Below are positions 7,872-17,014 of a stretch of 64,000 bases of DNA, one piece after another. Below the pieces are notes generated by a model. That model saw nothing but the letters and a program-made list of their open reading frames with translations, had not been told where the DNA came from and did not search any database. The translations under genes and the position numbers were made by a program. Source of the DNA: Betaproteobacteria bacterium (GTDB lineage: Bacteria; Pseudomonadota; Gammaproteobacteria; Burkholderiales; CAIKXV01); the NCBI GenBank assembly GCA_021298815.1, contig JAJTHE010000037.1, positions 62,001 through 126,000 of the forward strand, given 5' to 3'. Numbering within the stretch: position 1 is the first letter of the stretch; each line of letters begins with the position of its first letter.

Positions 7872-9193
7872 GCGCAACGGCCCGCCTTGCGAGCTTCATC
7901 GCCACGTCGAGCTGGGCCGACGTGCCAGTCAGCGTGCGGCACGACGCGAAGCGGTCGCTGCTCAACTGGCTGGGCTGCGCGATCGGCGGTGCGAACGCGC
8001 CGTCGGTCGACCTGGCGATCGAATCGCTGGCCCCGTTCTCCGGGCCGGCGCAGGCGAGCGTCATCAACCGCGGGCGCCGCTTCGACGTGGCCACCACCGC
8101 GGTGATCAACGGCGTGTCCTCGAGCGTGCTCGACTTCGACGACACCCACCTGCAGACGGTCATCCATCCCTCGGTGCCGGTTGCCTCCGCGACGCTCGCG
8201 CTCGCGGAACACCTCGCGGTCCCGGGCGAGGCGTTGATGGATGCATTCACGATCGGCATCGAGGCTGCGTGCAAGGTCGGCAACGCGATCTCCCCCGAGC
8301 ACTACGCGGCAGGCTGGCATGTCACCTCGACCTGCGGCGTGATCGGCGCGGCCGCCGCCTGCGCACGGCTGCTGAAGCTGGACGAACTGCAGGCCGCCCA
8401 TGCGATCGGCATGGCCTGCAGCCAGTCTGCGGGCCTGTCCGAGATGCTGGGCAGCCCGACGCGCATGTTCAACATGGGCCATGCCGCACGCAGCGGGTTC
8501 ATGGCAGCCTGGTATGCGTCGAAGGGAATCGCCAGCTCCGCGCGTGCGCTGGAAGCCCCGCGCGGGTTCGGCAACGCGTTCACCACCCGCTGCGACTGGT
8601 CGGCGCTGACCGACACGCTCGGCGTCACCTGGGAGCTTGCGGCCAACGCGTTCAAGCCCTATCCCTGTGGCATCGTCGTGCACCCGGTTATCGACGGCTG
8701 CCTGCTGCTGCGCGAGCGCCATGCGATCGCAGCGGGCGCCATCGAGCGCGTCGAGGCCACCGTGAACCCGGCGGTGCAGGTCATCATGTCGCACCCGGAG
8801 CCGGCCGACGGCATGCGCTCGAAGGTCTCGGCGGAGCACTGCATCGCGGTAGCGATGGTCCGGGGCGCAGCCGGCGTGCAGCAGTTCACCGATGCGGTGG
8901 TGCGCGATCCCGCGGTCGCCGCGCTGCGCCGCCGCGCCCGGCTGCTCTGCTCGGATGCGATGGCGAAGGATGCCGCATCGGTATGCGTCGTGATGAAGGA
9001 CGGCACCCGCCACGAGACCCTGGTCGCGCACGCGAAGGGCAGCGCGGAAGTGCCGCTGACCGATGCCGAGCTCGAGGAGAAGTTCCGCAGCCTGGTGGCG
9101 CACGGGCGGCATCCCGGGGACGCCAGCCGGATGATCGGGATGATGTGGGCGCTGGAGGCCGCCCGCGACGCAGGCGTGGTGGCACGAGCCTGA
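7868..9193 (+). CDS. MmgE/PrpD-family protein
   Basis: A 441-residue protein of the 2-methylcitrate dehydratase/aconitate decarboxylase superfamily. Characteristic segments are DDTHLQTVIHPSVPVASA (near residue 90), the glycine- and alanine-rich GVIGAAAACARLL, and FNMGHAARSGFMAAWYA. Members dehydrate or decarboxylate tricarboxylic acids, or isomerise related compounds. It starts within the stop of the deacetylase-like gene and precedes a VOC epimerase-type gene. Together with the Bug gene closing the operon, this suggests breakdown of a branched carboxylic acid. Confidence 0.88.
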   Translation: MSATARLASFIATSSWADVPVSVRHDAKRSLLNWLGCAIGGANAPSVDLAIESLAPFSGPAQASVINRGRRFDVATTAVINGVSSSVLDFDDTHLQTVIHPSVPVASATLALAEHLAVPGEALMDAFTIGIEAACKVGNAISPEHYAAGWHVTSTCGVIGAAAACARLLKLDELQAAHAIGMACSQSAGLSEMLGSPTRMFNMGHAARSGFMAAWYASKGIASSARALEAPRGFGNAFTTRCDWSALTDTLGVTWELAANAFKPYPCGIVVHPVIDGCLLLRERHAIAAGAIERVEATVNPAVQVIMSHPEPADGMRSKVSAEHCIAVAMVRGAAGVQQFTDAVVRDPAVAALRRRARLLCSDAMAKDAASVCVVMKDGTRHETLVAHAKGSAEVPLTDAELEEKFRSLVAHGRHPGDASRMIGMMWALEAARDAGVVARA

Positions 9194-9298
9194 GCCGCAC
9201 CGGGACTGCCCGCGCATGGCGGTGCCGTTGAAAATGATCCACCCGAGGTGCACTATCGACGCCTCCTTCACCGCTCGTGCGTTCGCACCAGGCCCTCC

Positions 9299-9715
9299 AT
9301 GAAGATCAAGCGCATCGAACACGTAGGCATCGTCGTCGGCAACCTCGAGCAGAGCCGGACGCTCTGGGAGGACTGCTTCGGCATCAAGCTCACCGGCACC
9401 GAGAAGATGCCCGATCGCCCGGTCGAACTGGCGTTCTACCCGGTAGGCGATTCGATGGTGGAGCTGATCGCCGGCACCACGCCCGACAGCAAGCAGGCGA
9501 AGATGGTCGCCGAGGGCAAGGGCGGCCTGAACCACATCTGCTTCGAGGTCGAGGACATCGACGCCGCGCTGGAGGAACTCAAGGCGAAGGGCATCCCGCT
9601 CCTGGACGCCGTGCCGCGCATCGGCCACGCCGGTGCCCGCATCGCCTTCATCGATCCGTCCGCGACCGGCAACTGCCTGGTCGAGCTGGCGCAGCTGGCC
9701 GACGACGCGCACTGA
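9299..9715 (+). CDS. VOC-family protein, methylmalonyl-CoA epimerase-like
   Basis: A 138-residue single-domain VOC protein. HVGIVVGNLEQS at the N-terminus, HICFEVEDIDAAL in the second half and the closing CLVELAQ carry the His and Glu ligands expected for a divalent metal. Length and motif order match methylmalonyl-CoA epimerase, although the substrate here may differ. A longer frame from 9248 exists, but the ATG at 9299 begins the first beta strand. It lies nine bases ahead of the hydrolase fusion in the same operon. Confidence 0.85.
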   Translation: MKIKRIEHVGIVVGNLEQSRTLWEDCFGIKLTGTEKMPDRPVELAFYPVGDSMVELIAGTTPDSKQAKMVAEGKGGLNHICFEVEDIDAALEELKAKGIPLLDAVPRIGHAGARIAFIDPSATGNCLVELAQLADDAH

Positions 9716-9724
9716 GGCCTTGCG

Positions 9725-11101
9725 ATGACCGCACCGGAGTACTTCACCGCGAGCGACGGCGTACGCCTGGCGTACCGCGTCGACGACTTCACGGATGCCT
9801 GGAAGCCTGCCCCGGTCCTGGTGCTGATCCATCCCGGCATGGGCAGCGCCGAGCGGCTGCAGGCCTGGGTGCCGCATTTCGCGCGCGAGTACCGCGTGGT
9901 GCGCCCGGACCTGCGCGGCCATGGAAAGTCCGGCGCAGGCCTCGACCAGCCGCTGACGCTCGCGCGGCTCGGCCTCGACCTGGTCGAGCTGTTCGACCAC
10001 CTCGGCATCGACGCCGCGCATGTGATGGGGTCGTCCGCTGGCGGCATCATCGCGATGGATGCCGCCCTGCAGTCGCCGTCGCGCTTCGCCTCGCTCGCGC
10101 TGTTCGCCGCGACGCCGGGCATCCATCCGTCGCGGCCGAAGAAGGGCAACTGGCTCGAGCGGGTCGGGAAGAACGGCGTGCGCCACTTCCTCAACGAGAC
10201 CGTGCACGACCGCATCGGCGATGCATCGGCCGAGATGATCCGCTGGTACCTCGATACCGCGGAAGGCGTGACGCCCGAGTTCCTCGGCCGCTTCGTGCCG
10301 CTGCTGGCCAGCCACTACTTCCCGGAGAAGCTCGCCGCGTTCGAATTCCCGGTGCTGATGTGCGTGCCCGAGCCGGACCCCTCGGTCGAGGACAGCGAGT
10401 ACGCGCTGATGCGCACCTACCTGCGCGACTGCACCTATGTCGGCATCCCGGGCGGTGGCCACGGCATGACCGCGCAGATCCCGGACCAGTGCTCGCGCGT
10501 GCTGCACGGCTTCCTCGCCGGCCTCGCACGGCCGGCGGCCAGCGACGACCACGGACTGCGCATCGACCCCGCAGACCCGAAGCAGGATGCGGAGCTCGCG
10601 CGCGTCTACGACCGGATCACCGCCACCCGCGGCTATGTATCGGGCATCCTGGCGAGCATGAGCCATGCGCCCGACGGGCTCGGCTGCTTCGCCGCACTGG
10701 GCGAATACGTGCGCTACCGCAGTTCGCTGTCGGGGCGCCCGCGTGAGTTCGCCATCCTGTCCATCGCACGCGGCAACCAGTATGCATGGACGCACCACGT
10801 GCCCTCTGCGCGCAAGGCCGGCATCACCCAGGCCGAGCTCGATGCGCTCAACGCCGGAGACGTGCCCGCGACCACCGACGCCGTCGAACAGGCGGCGATC
10901 GCCTATGCGCGCGAGTTCCGGCACTACGGCATGGTGGGCGATGCGACCTTCGCGTCGGTGAAGCAGAAGCTGGGCGAGCGGGGCATCACCGACCTCACCG
11001 TCACCTGTGCCTACTTCCTCGCGCTCGGCTCGATCGTCAACGCGTTCCGGGTACCGCTCGAGCCGGACTTCCCGCCGCAGATGAAGCCGGTGAACGCATG
11101 A
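9725..11101 (+). CDS. Alpha/beta hydrolase fused to a carboxymuconolactone decarboxylase-like domain
   Basis: A 458-residue two-domain protein. Residues 1-275 are an alpha/beta hydrolase with the oxyanion region LIHPGMGS, nucleophile Ser104 in GSSAGG, and a late histidine in PGGGHGM. Residues 300-455 are an AhpD/CMD-like helical domain with a conserved REFAILSIARGNQ segment and a following HHVPSARKAGI. It lacks the CxxC pair of AhpD peroxidases. The order resembles PcaL, where enol-lactone hydrolase and decarboxylase are joined. Its TGA overlaps the start of the next gene (ATGATGA). Confidence 0.85.
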   Translation: MTAPEYFTASDGVRLAYRVDDFTDAWKPAPVLVLIHPGMGSAERLQAWVPHFAREYRVVRPDLRGHGKSGAGLDQPLTLARLGLDLVELFDHLGIDAAHVMGSSAGGIIAMDAALQSPSRFASLALFAATPGIHPSRPKKGNWLERVGKNGVRHFLNETVHDRIGDASAEMIRWYLDTAEGVTPEFLGRFVPLLASHYFPEKLAAFEFPVLMCVPEPDPSVEDSEYALMRTYLRDCTYVGIPGGGHGMTAQIPDQCSRVLHGFLAGLARPAASDDHGLRIDPADPKQDAELARVYDRITATRGYVSGILASMSHAPDGLGCFAALGEYVRYRSSLSGRPREFAILSIARGNQYAWTHHVPSARKAGITQAELDALNAGDVPATTDAVEQAAIAYAREFRHYGMVGDATFASVKQKLGERGITDLTVTCAYFLALGSIVNAFRVPLEPDFPPQMKPVNA

Positions 11102-12093
11102 TGCGCGCGATGCGTGCAGCGGCGCCCGCCGCCGCAGCCTGCACCCTGGTGCTCGCCCTGCCGCTGCTGGCCGTCGCACCGCCAGCCTTCGCCCAGGCCT
11201 TTCCTTCGAAGCCGATCCGCTTCGTCGCGGCCTTCCCGCCCGGCGGGCCGAGCGACATCGTCACGCGCGCGGTCGGACGGCGCCTGTCCGAGATGCTCGG
11301 CCAGCCGGTGGTGATCGACAACCGCGCCGGCGCGGGCGGCCACATCGCGGCCGAGAACATCGCGCGTTCGGCACCCGACGGCTACAGCCTGCTGCTCGCC
11401 GGCAGCTTCGTGACGATCGGGCCGAGCCTGTACCGCAAGCTCGGCTACGACGTGAACCGCGACTTCACCGCGATCGGCCTGGTCGCGCAGAACCAGTACC
11501 TGCTGGTCACCCATCCATCCGTGCCGGCACGCAACGTGAACGACCTGGTCAAGCTCGCGCGCAGCCGCCCAGGGCAGCTCTCGTACGGCTCGTCAGGGGT
11601 GGGCGCACCGCCGCACCTGGCCGGCGAGCTGTTCAAGGCGATGGCGAAGGTCGACGTGCTGCACGTGCCGTACAAGGGCGCGACGCCGGTGCTCGCCGAC
11701 CTGATGGGCGGACAGATCGACTACTACTTCGGCGGCATCTCGGGCGCGCTGCCCTTTGCGCGCAACGGCAAGCTGCGCGCGCTGGCGGTGACCGGACGCA
11801 CCCGGTCGAGCCAGCTCCCCGAGATCCCGACCGTGTCGGAGTCGGGCCTGCCCGGCTACGACATCACGACCTGGTTCGGGCTGGTGTCGTCTGCCGGGGT
11901 ACCGAAGCCGGTGGTGGACACGCTCAACGATGCGCTGCGGCGGATGGTGGCCGAGCCCGAGATGCGCAAGTTCCTCGACGCGCAGGGGCTGGACCCGGTC
12001 AGCAGCACGCCGGATGAGTTCGCGTCGTTCATGCGCGCGGAAGTGCCGAAGTTCGCGGCGATCGCGAAGGCGGCCGGGCTCAAGCCGGAGTGA
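11098..12093 (+). CDS. Bug/TctC periplasmic solute-binding protein (no. 3)
   Basis: A 331-residue protein starting ATGATG at the stop codon of the hydrolase fusion. It has a 35-residue signal peptide ending AFAQ. Landmarks are IRFVAAFPPGGPSDIV, PVVIDNRAGAGGHIA and VLHVPYKGATPVLADLMGG. It closes the six-gene catabolic operon begun at 6025, so its ligand is probably the compound those enzymes process. It converges on the SEC-C gene, with 13 bases between stops. Confidence 0.92.
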   Translation: MMRAMRAAAPAAAACTLVLALPLLAVAPPAFAQAFPSKPIRFVAAFPPGGPSDIVTRAVGRRLSEMLGQPVVIDNRAGAGGHIAAENIARSAPDGYSLLLAGSFVTIGPSLYRKLGYDVNRDFTAIGLVAQNQYLLVTHPSVPARNVNDLVKLARSRPGQLSYGSSGVGAPPHLAGELFKAMAKVDVLHVPYKGATPVLADLMGGQIDYYFGGISGALPFARNGKLRALAVTGRTRSSQLPEIPTVSESGLPGYDITTWFGLVSSAGVPKPVVDTLNDALRRMVAEPEMRKFLDAQGLDPVSSTPDEFASFMRAEVPKFAAIAKAAGLKPE

Positions 12094-12106
12094 GGCGCCG
12101 GGCGCG

Positions 12107-13216
12107 TCAGCGCTCGTCGGGTTCGAGTCCTTCGCGCAGCGTCTCCAGCGGGTCTGCCCGCTCGCGGCTCAGGTGCTTCACCGATGTGCCCGCGAGCGCC
12201 TCGAACCACGGCTGCCCTTCGTCGGCCAGTGCCTCGGTGCGGTAGAACACCTCGAGCCGGGACGCCACCCGGCCCGGGCGCACATGCAGCACGGGGCGCA
12301 TCGCGCCATCGGCGCCCGCGCCCAGCCTGACCCAGCCGCCGTCGCCATCGGACTGCAGGTCGGCGCAGCCATCGAGCGCCGCCTTCAGGGCATCCCCGCC
12401 GGCCACGCGGTAGTGGTCGGTGACGAACACCAGCGGCTCTCCGGTGCCTTCGTCCAGCAATGCCGACGGATCGAAAGGCATCAGCGCATGGTCGAGCCAG
12501 ATGGCCATGATCGCCCAGCCCTGCTCGTACATGCGCTCCTCGGCCGGGATGTCCTCGTGCGCCATGTGTTCGCGCACGCCATCGATCGCATGCCCGGCGC
12601 CCAGTTCCGGGAACGGATAGACCGCACCGGACAGCATGTGCCGGTCGCCCGTCTCCAGGATGCGGCAGCCGAGCAGCAGCCCCGGGTCGGCCGAGTCGGA
12701 CAACGCGACGTCGTGCACGAACACCGGCGGTACCGCCGGGTCGAGGGCATCGACCAGCTTCACGCCTTCACGCGCCACCACCTCGGTCACGTAGTACAGG
12801 CCGAGCGGCCGGGTGCCCAGCTGGCGGATGAACTCGCGCTGCGCGGGATTCAGCGGCGGGCCGCCATCGGCCAGCACCATCGCGTTGATCGGCTGCATCT
12901 CCTTGCGGATCTCGATCGAACCCGCGGCCAGCATCCATTCGTTGATGTTGACCAGGATCTGGTGCATCAGCTGCGGATCGACATCCTCGGGATGCGGGCC
13001 ATCCTCGGGCCAGAGATCCTCGTAGAGCAGGGTCGTCGTCTCGCGCTCGAGCGCCTTGCGATGGCGGTTGCCGAGCCAGTCGAGCGCACGCCGGGCTGCG
13101 CCCTCGTGGGTACCGTCATCGGCCGCCTCGGGGCCGGAATCCCGGCCGTGGCAGAGCTTGAACTTGCGTCCGCTGCCGCAGGGGCAGGGATCGTTGCGGC
13201 CGGGTTTGCTGCTCAT
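12107..13216 (-). CDS. SEC-C zinc-motif protein of unknown function
   Basis: A 369-residue protein. Residues 5-19 carry the SEC-C zinc-binding motif (DPCPCGSGRKFKLCH), best known from the SecA C-terminus, where it contacts SecB and ribosomes. The remaining 340 residues are acidic and contain no domain I can name. The ATG at 13216 places the motif at the very N-terminus; a frame up to 13246 adds a short basic leader without support. It is divergent from the sulfide-responsive repressor gene. Confidence 0.75.
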   Translation of the reverse strand: MSSKPGRNDPCPCGSGRKFKLCHGRDSGPEAADDGTHEGAARRALDWLGNRHRKALERETTTLLYEDLWPEDGPHPEDVDPQLMHQILVNINEWMLAAGSIEIRKEMQPINAMVLADGGPPLNPAQREFIRQLGTRPLGLYYVTEVVAREGVKLVDALDPAVPPVFVHDVALSDSADPGLLLGCRILETGDRHMLSGAVYPFPELGAGHAIDGVREHMAHEDIPAEERMYEQGWAIMAIWLDHALMPFDPSALLDEGTGEPLVFVTDHYRVAGGDALKAALDGCADLQSDGDGGWVRLGAGADGAMRPVLHVRPGRVASRLEVFYRTEALADEGQPWFEALAGTSVKHLSRERADPLETLREGLEPDER

Positions 13217-13267
13217 GGTCCATTCCTTCGGTGGCGGCCGGCGCAATGTTCCCGCTTCCGGAAGCGG

Positions 13268-13295
13268 TTGACAATCTATTGCCAGACATTATATG
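13268..13295 (+). promoter_or_regulatory. Promoter of the sulfide cassette
   Basis: A perfect TTGACA (-35) at 13268-13273 is followed after 16 bases by TATATG (13290-13295), in an unusually AT-rich 50-base stretch (TTATATGTTTCTGTATATTG) just ahead of the ArsR-type repressor gene at 13331. BigR/SqrR repressors bind AT-rich semi-palindromes over their own promoters, so this is probably also the operator. Confidence 0.55.
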
Positions 13296-13330
13296 TTTCT
13301 GTATATTGAATTCATCGCCCGCACGCTGAC

Positions 13331-13645
13331 ATGCCCAGGACTGCCATCGACCCCGCCATCCTCCGCGCCGCAGCCGGCAAGGCCGTCTCCGCGCTGAAGG
13401 TGCTCGCCAACGAAGACCGGCTGCTGCTGATGTGCCAGCTCTCGCTCGGCGAGGCCTGCGTCGGCGACCTCGAGGAGGCACTCGGCATCCGCCAGCCCAC
13501 GCTGTCCCAGCAGCTCGGCGTGCTGCGCAACGAGGGGGCAGTCGAAACGCGGCGCGAGGGCAAGCAGATCTTCTACCGCGTGGCCGATCCTGCGACGCTG
13601 GAGATCCTGAAGGTCCTCTACAAGCTCTACTGCCCGAAGGACTGA
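13331..13645 (+). CDS. bigR: ArsR-family persulfide-sensing repressor (BigR/SqrR type)
   Basis: A 104-residue winged-helix repressor with the recognition helix in [19 protein letters not shown]. Cys35 and Cys101 are 66 residues apart, the same spacing as the sensing pairs Cys42/Cys108 of BigR and Cys41/Cys107 of SqrR, which form a polysulfide bridge on exposure to reactive sulfur. A further Cys43 is present. It starts a six-gene + strand cassette with sulfide-oxidation and YeeE genes, which fits derepression by sulfide. The identification rests on cysteine spacing and context. Confidence 0.85.
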   Translation: MPRTAIDPAILRAAAGKAVSALKVLANEDRLLLMCQLSLGEACVGDLEEALGIRQPTLSQQLGVLRNEGAVETRREGKQIFYRVADPATLEILKVLYKLYCPKD

Positions 13646-13649
13646 TCCG

Positions 13650-14081
13650 ATGGTCATCGATTGGAACGCGTTCACCCCTGTCGCCGCCAGCGCGGGCGGG
13701 GCGCTGATCGGCCTCGCCGCCGCCATCTTCCTGCTCTTCAACGGGCGGATCGCCGGCATCAGCGGCGTGCTCGGCGGCCTGCTCGCGCCGGCGCGCGGCG
13801 ACGTCGGATGGCGCGTCGCCTTCGTCCTCGGGCTGGTGGGTGCGCCGGGCGCATGGCTGCTGCTGGCCGCGCGACCGGCCCTGCAGGTCGATGCGTCCTG
13901 GGGCGCGCTGGTGGTCGCGGGCCTGCTGGTCGGCATCGGCACGCGGTATGCCTCCGGCTGCACCAGCGGCCACGGCGTGTGCGGCCTGTCGCGGCTGTCG
14001 CCGCGGTCGCTGGTCGCCACGCTCACCTTCATGGCCGCCGGCTTCGCGACCGTTTACCTGGTCCGCCATCTGTTCGCCTGA
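13650..14081 (+). CDS. YeeE/YedE-family sulfur transport half-protein (first)
   Basis: A 143-residue membrane protein with about four helices. The motif [15 protein letters not shown] near residue 110 is the signature of YeeE/YedE (DUF395) proteins; its cysteine relays thiosulfate sulfur in the full-length relatives. Genes encoding half-size proteins often occur in adjacent pairs, as here, beside BigR-type repressors and persulfide dioxygenase or SQR. It starts 4 bases after the repressor stop. Confidence 0.88.
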   Translation: MVIDWNAFTPVAASAGGALIGLAAAIFLLFNGRIAGISGVLGGLLAPARGDVGWRVAFVLGLVGAPGAWLLLAARPALQVDASWGALVVAGLLVGIGTRYASGCTSGHGVCGLSRLSPRSLVATLTFMAAGFATVYLVRHLFA

Positions 14082-14105
14082 TCCTTCGCACCAGGAGCCC
14101 GCCCG

Positions 14106-14543
14106 ATGAAATCGATGCTCACCGCCCTGCTCGCCGGACTCGTGTTCGGGCTTGGCCTGATCCTGTCCGGAATGGCGAATCCGGCCAAGGTGCTCGGCTT
14201 CCTCGACCTGGCCGGCGCCTGGGACCCGTCGCTCGCCTTCGTGATGGCCGGCGCGATCGCGATCGGACTGGTCGCCTTCACCACCGCCCGCGGCCGTGCC
14301 CGATCCCTGCTGGGCGAGCCGATGCGCATGCCCACCGCGACGCGGATCGACCGCCGGCTGGTCGGCGGCAGCATCCTGTTCGGCATCGGCTGGGGCATCG
14401 CCGGGTTCTGCCCGGGGCCGGCGCTGGTCGCGCTCGGCATGGGCGAAGCCAAGGCGATGGTGTTCGTCGCGGCGATGCTGGCCGGGATGGGCCTGCATGC
14501 GCTGCTCGAGCGCAGGACGGCGGCAGCACCGGCCGCCACGTGA
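14106..14543 (+). CDS. YeeE/YedE-family sulfur transport half-protein (second)
   Basis: A 145-residue partner of the preceding gene. It opens with LVFGLGLILSGMANPAKVLGF, typical of the second half of the family, and carries the cysteine motif GWGIAGFCPGPALVALG near residue 103. The two halves probably assemble as one channel for a reduced sulfur species in the inner membrane. It lies 24 bases downstream of the first half. Confidence 0.88.
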   Translation: MKSMLTALLAGLVFGLGLILSGMANPAKVLGFLDLAGAWDPSLAFVMAGAIAIGLVAFTTARGRARSLLGEPMRMPTATRIDRRLVGGSILFGIGWGIAGFCPGPALVALGMGEAKAMVFVAAMLAGMGLHALLERRTAAAPAAT

Positions 14544-14550
14544 GCCCGCC

Positions 14551-15630
14551 GTGCGCCTGATGATCCTGCTGACCGCGCTGCCTGTGCTGGCCGCGGTCAC
14601 GGCGGGCATCTTTCATGCGCGCACCAGGGTGCACCGGATGATCCTCGAGGGGCTGCGAGCGCCGCGCGTACCGCACGACCTGACGCATGAACTGCCGGAT
14701 CAGTCCAGGCTCGCACGGCCGCGTATCGTGGTTCGGGCGCCGATCGAGTGCTGGTTGCCTGCAGTCGACGGATCGCGGCTGTTCGCCTGGCATCTGCCCG
14801 CGCCTGCCTCCGCGACAGCACCGGCGGTCGTGCTGATGCACGGCTGGGGCGCCAATGGTGCGATGTTGCTGCCGCTCGCCCGTGCATTGCAGGGCGCCGG
14901 CTGGCATGTGCTCCTGCCGGATGCGCGCTGTCATGGCCGGAGCGACGATGCATCGTTCAGTTCGCTGCCCCGGTTCGCCGAGGACATCGACGCGGCACTG
15001 GCCTGGCTGGGCACGCAGCCGGCCGTTGACCGGTCGCGCGTCGTGCTGATCGGCCACTCTGTCGGCGCCGCCGCTGCCTTGCTCTGCGCCAGCCGGCGCA
15101 CCGACCTCAGCGGCGTGGTCAGCGTCAGTGCCTTCGCACATCCGGCAGAGGTGATGCGCCGCTGGCTCGCGCAGCGGCGCATCCCGTTCCGTCCGGCCGG
15201 CTGGTACGTGCTGCGCCATGTACAGCGCGTGATCGGCACCTCGTTCGACGCGATCGCGCCGGTCAACACGATCGCCGGCATGGCCTGCCCCGTGCTGCTG
15301 GTGCACGGCGTGCGCGACGAGATCGTGCCACACGGCGATGCCGGAAGGCTGGCGGCCGCGGCGCGGCCGGGCGTGGTGGAAGCGCTGTCCATCGATGGTG
15401 CGCACGACCTGGGGCAGGCGCTGGATCAGCACCTTCCCGCGCTGCTGCGATTCCTCGACCGCTGCCTGCAGCAACCCGCCCTTCGCGCCGCGCAGACAGG
15501 CCACGATCGATCCATGAATCCGGACACGCTGCCCATCCGCAGCGTGGCAGGCAGGGGCAACGAAGAACGATACAGCCAACCGCGCATCGCCCCGGCGCCC
15601 CCGCGAGGAGCCACGCCATGCAACCCCTGA
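14551..15630 (+). CDS. Membrane-anchored alpha/beta hydrolase
   Basis: About 359 residues from a GTG at 14551; an ATG at 14560 is equally possible because neither has a strong ribosome site. Residues 4-21 are hydrophobic and could anchor the protein. The hydrolase core shows VVLMHGWGANG, nucleophile Ser170 in IGHSVGAAAA, an acid in GVRDEIV and a His in DGAHDLG. A 55-residue proline/arginine-rich tail follows and overlaps the SQR start by 13 bases. Its place inside a sulfide cassette is unusual; persulfide or thioester hydrolysis is a guess. Confidence 0.75.
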   Translation: MRLMILLTALPVLAAVTAGIFHARTRVHRMILEGLRAPRVPHDLTHELPDQSRLARPRIVVRAPIECWLPAVDGSRLFAWHLPAPASATAPAVVLMHGWGANGAMLLPLARALQGAGWHVLLPDARCHGRSDDASFSSLPRFAEDIDAALAWLGTQPAVDRSRVVLIGHSVGAAAALLCASRRTDLSGVVSVSAFAHPAEVMRRWLAQRRIPFRPAGWYVLRHVQRVIGTSFDAIAPVNTIAGMACPVLLVHGVRDEIVPHGDAGRLAAAARPGVVEALSIDGAHDLGQALDQHLPALLRFLDRCLQQPALRAAQTGHDRSMNPDTLPIRSVAGRGNEERYSQPRIAPAPPRGATPCNP

Positions 15631-17000
15631 AGGCCCGAGCCGAACCCTCCGCAGCGCTGCGCGTCGACCCGTGCGTCGACCCGTCCGACTGTCCCGACAC
15701 GTCGCGCCGACGATGGATGCAGGCGATGCTGCTGGCCCCGGCTGCGGTCGCCGGCACCGGCAGGCCCGGGATCGCACGCGCGTCGATCCGCACCAGCGCG
15801 CACATCGTGATCGCCGGCAGCGGCCTCGGCGGGATCGCAGTGGCCGCACGCCTGGGCCGGCTGCTCGACGGCGCCCGCATCACGATCGTGGACCGGAAGG
15901 AGGAACACAACTACCAGCCCGGCTACACGCTGGTGGCAACCGGCGTCTGGCCGGTCGCAAAGGTGCGCGAACGCAATGCAGACCTGCAGCCCGCACGCGT
16001 CGAGTGGGTGAAGGAGATGGTCGCCGGCTTCGATCCGGCTTCCAACAGCCTGACCACCGAAAGCGGCAGGCGCATCGCCTACGACTACCTGGTGGTGGCC
16101 ACCGGCGTGCATCTCGACTATGCGCAGATCGCCGGCATGGATGTCTCGGCGATCGGCAGCAACGGCCTGGCCAGCGTCTATCCGAGCCCGCAGGCCGCCG
16201 AGGCGACCTGGCAGGCGATGCAGGCGTTCACCCGCACCGGCGGCGAAGCACTGATGACGCTGCCATCCACGCCCCTCAAGTGTGCCGGCGCACCACTGAA
16301 GATGACCTTCATGCTGCGCGACCGGCTGCGCCAGGCCGGCATGCTGGAGAAGTCGAAGATCACCTTCGAGTCGGCGCTGGGCAACGTGTTCAGCGTTCCG
16401 ACCGTGAACGACAACGTGCTGTCGCGCTGGAAGACGCTCGGCATCGGCGTCGAGTTCAACCACCGGCTGGAATCGATCGACATCGGCGCGCGGCGCGCGA
16501 CGTTCGCCACAGCCGATGGCGGCAAGCTCGAGCGGCCGTACGACTTCATCCATGTGGTGCCGCCGATGCGCGCGCCGGACGCGGTGCGCGACAGCGACCT
16601 CGCTTCGAAGCAAGCCCCGTTCGCCGCGGGCGGCTGGCTCGAGGTGGACAAGTCGACGCTGCAGCACAAGCGCTATCCGAACGTGTTCGGCATCGGCGAC
16701 GTCAACGGCACGCCGCGCGGCAAGACGGCGGCGACCGTCAAGAAGAGCGCGCCTGTGGTCGCGCACAACCTCGCCGAGGTGATCGCGGGCCGCAGCGCGA
16801 ACCTGTCCTTCGACGGCTACACGTCCTGCCCGCTGATCACGCGGGAGGGGTCGGCGATGCTGATCGAGTTCGACTACGAAGGACGGCTGGTGCCCTCGCT
16901 GCCGATGATATCGCCGCTGCAGGACAGCTACTTCGCGTGGCTGATGAAGGACCGCATGCTCAAGCCCGCCTACCTGGCGGTTGCGCGCGGCCGCGTCTGA
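15618..17000 (+). CDS. sqr: Sulfide:quinone oxidoreductase (type II-like)
   Basis: A 460-residue FAD flavoprotein that oxidises sulfide to bound polysulfide and reduces quinone. The Rossmann motif IVIAGSGLGGIA starts near residue 63. The redox cysteines are Cys222 (in TPLKCAGAPLK) and Cys404 (in YTSCPL), about 180 apart, as in the mitochondrial-type enzyme; the third cysteine of type I enzymes is absent. Residues 29-46 (SRRRWMQAMLLAPAAVAG) look like a twin-arginine signal, so the enzyme may act at the outer face of the inner membrane. It is followed by a small membrane gene. Confidence 0.87.
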   Translation: MQPLKARAEPSAALRVDPCVDPSDCPDTSRRRWMQAMLLAPAAVAGTGRPGIARASIRTSAHIVIAGSGLGGIAVAARLGRLLDGARITIVDRKEEHNYQPGYTLVATGVWPVAKVRERNADLQPARVEWVKEMVAGFDPASNSLTTESGRRIAYDYLVVATGVHLDYAQIAGMDVSAIGSNGLASVYPSPQAAEATWQAMQAFTRTGGEALMTLPSTPLKCAGAPLKMTFMLRDRLRQAGMLEKSKITFESALGNVFSVPTVNDNVLSRWKTLGIGVEFNHRLESIDIGARRATFATADGGKLERPYDFIHVVPPMRAPDAVRDSDLASKQAPFAAGGWLEVDKSTLQHKRYPNVFGIGDVNGTPRGKTAATVKKSAPVVAHNLAEVIAGRSANLSFDGYTSCPLITREGSAMLIEFDYEGRLVPSLPMISPLQDSYFAWLMKDRMLKPAYLAVARGRV

Positions 17001-17014
17001 CCCAGGAGGAAACC

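Noticed and set aside
7829-11179. An open frame of 1116 codons on the - strand opposite MmgE, the epimerase and the hydrolase fusion
   Set aside because: It is Arg/His/Gly-rich without any domain and mirrors three well-supported + strand genes. It is an antisense shadow of GC-third-biased codons.
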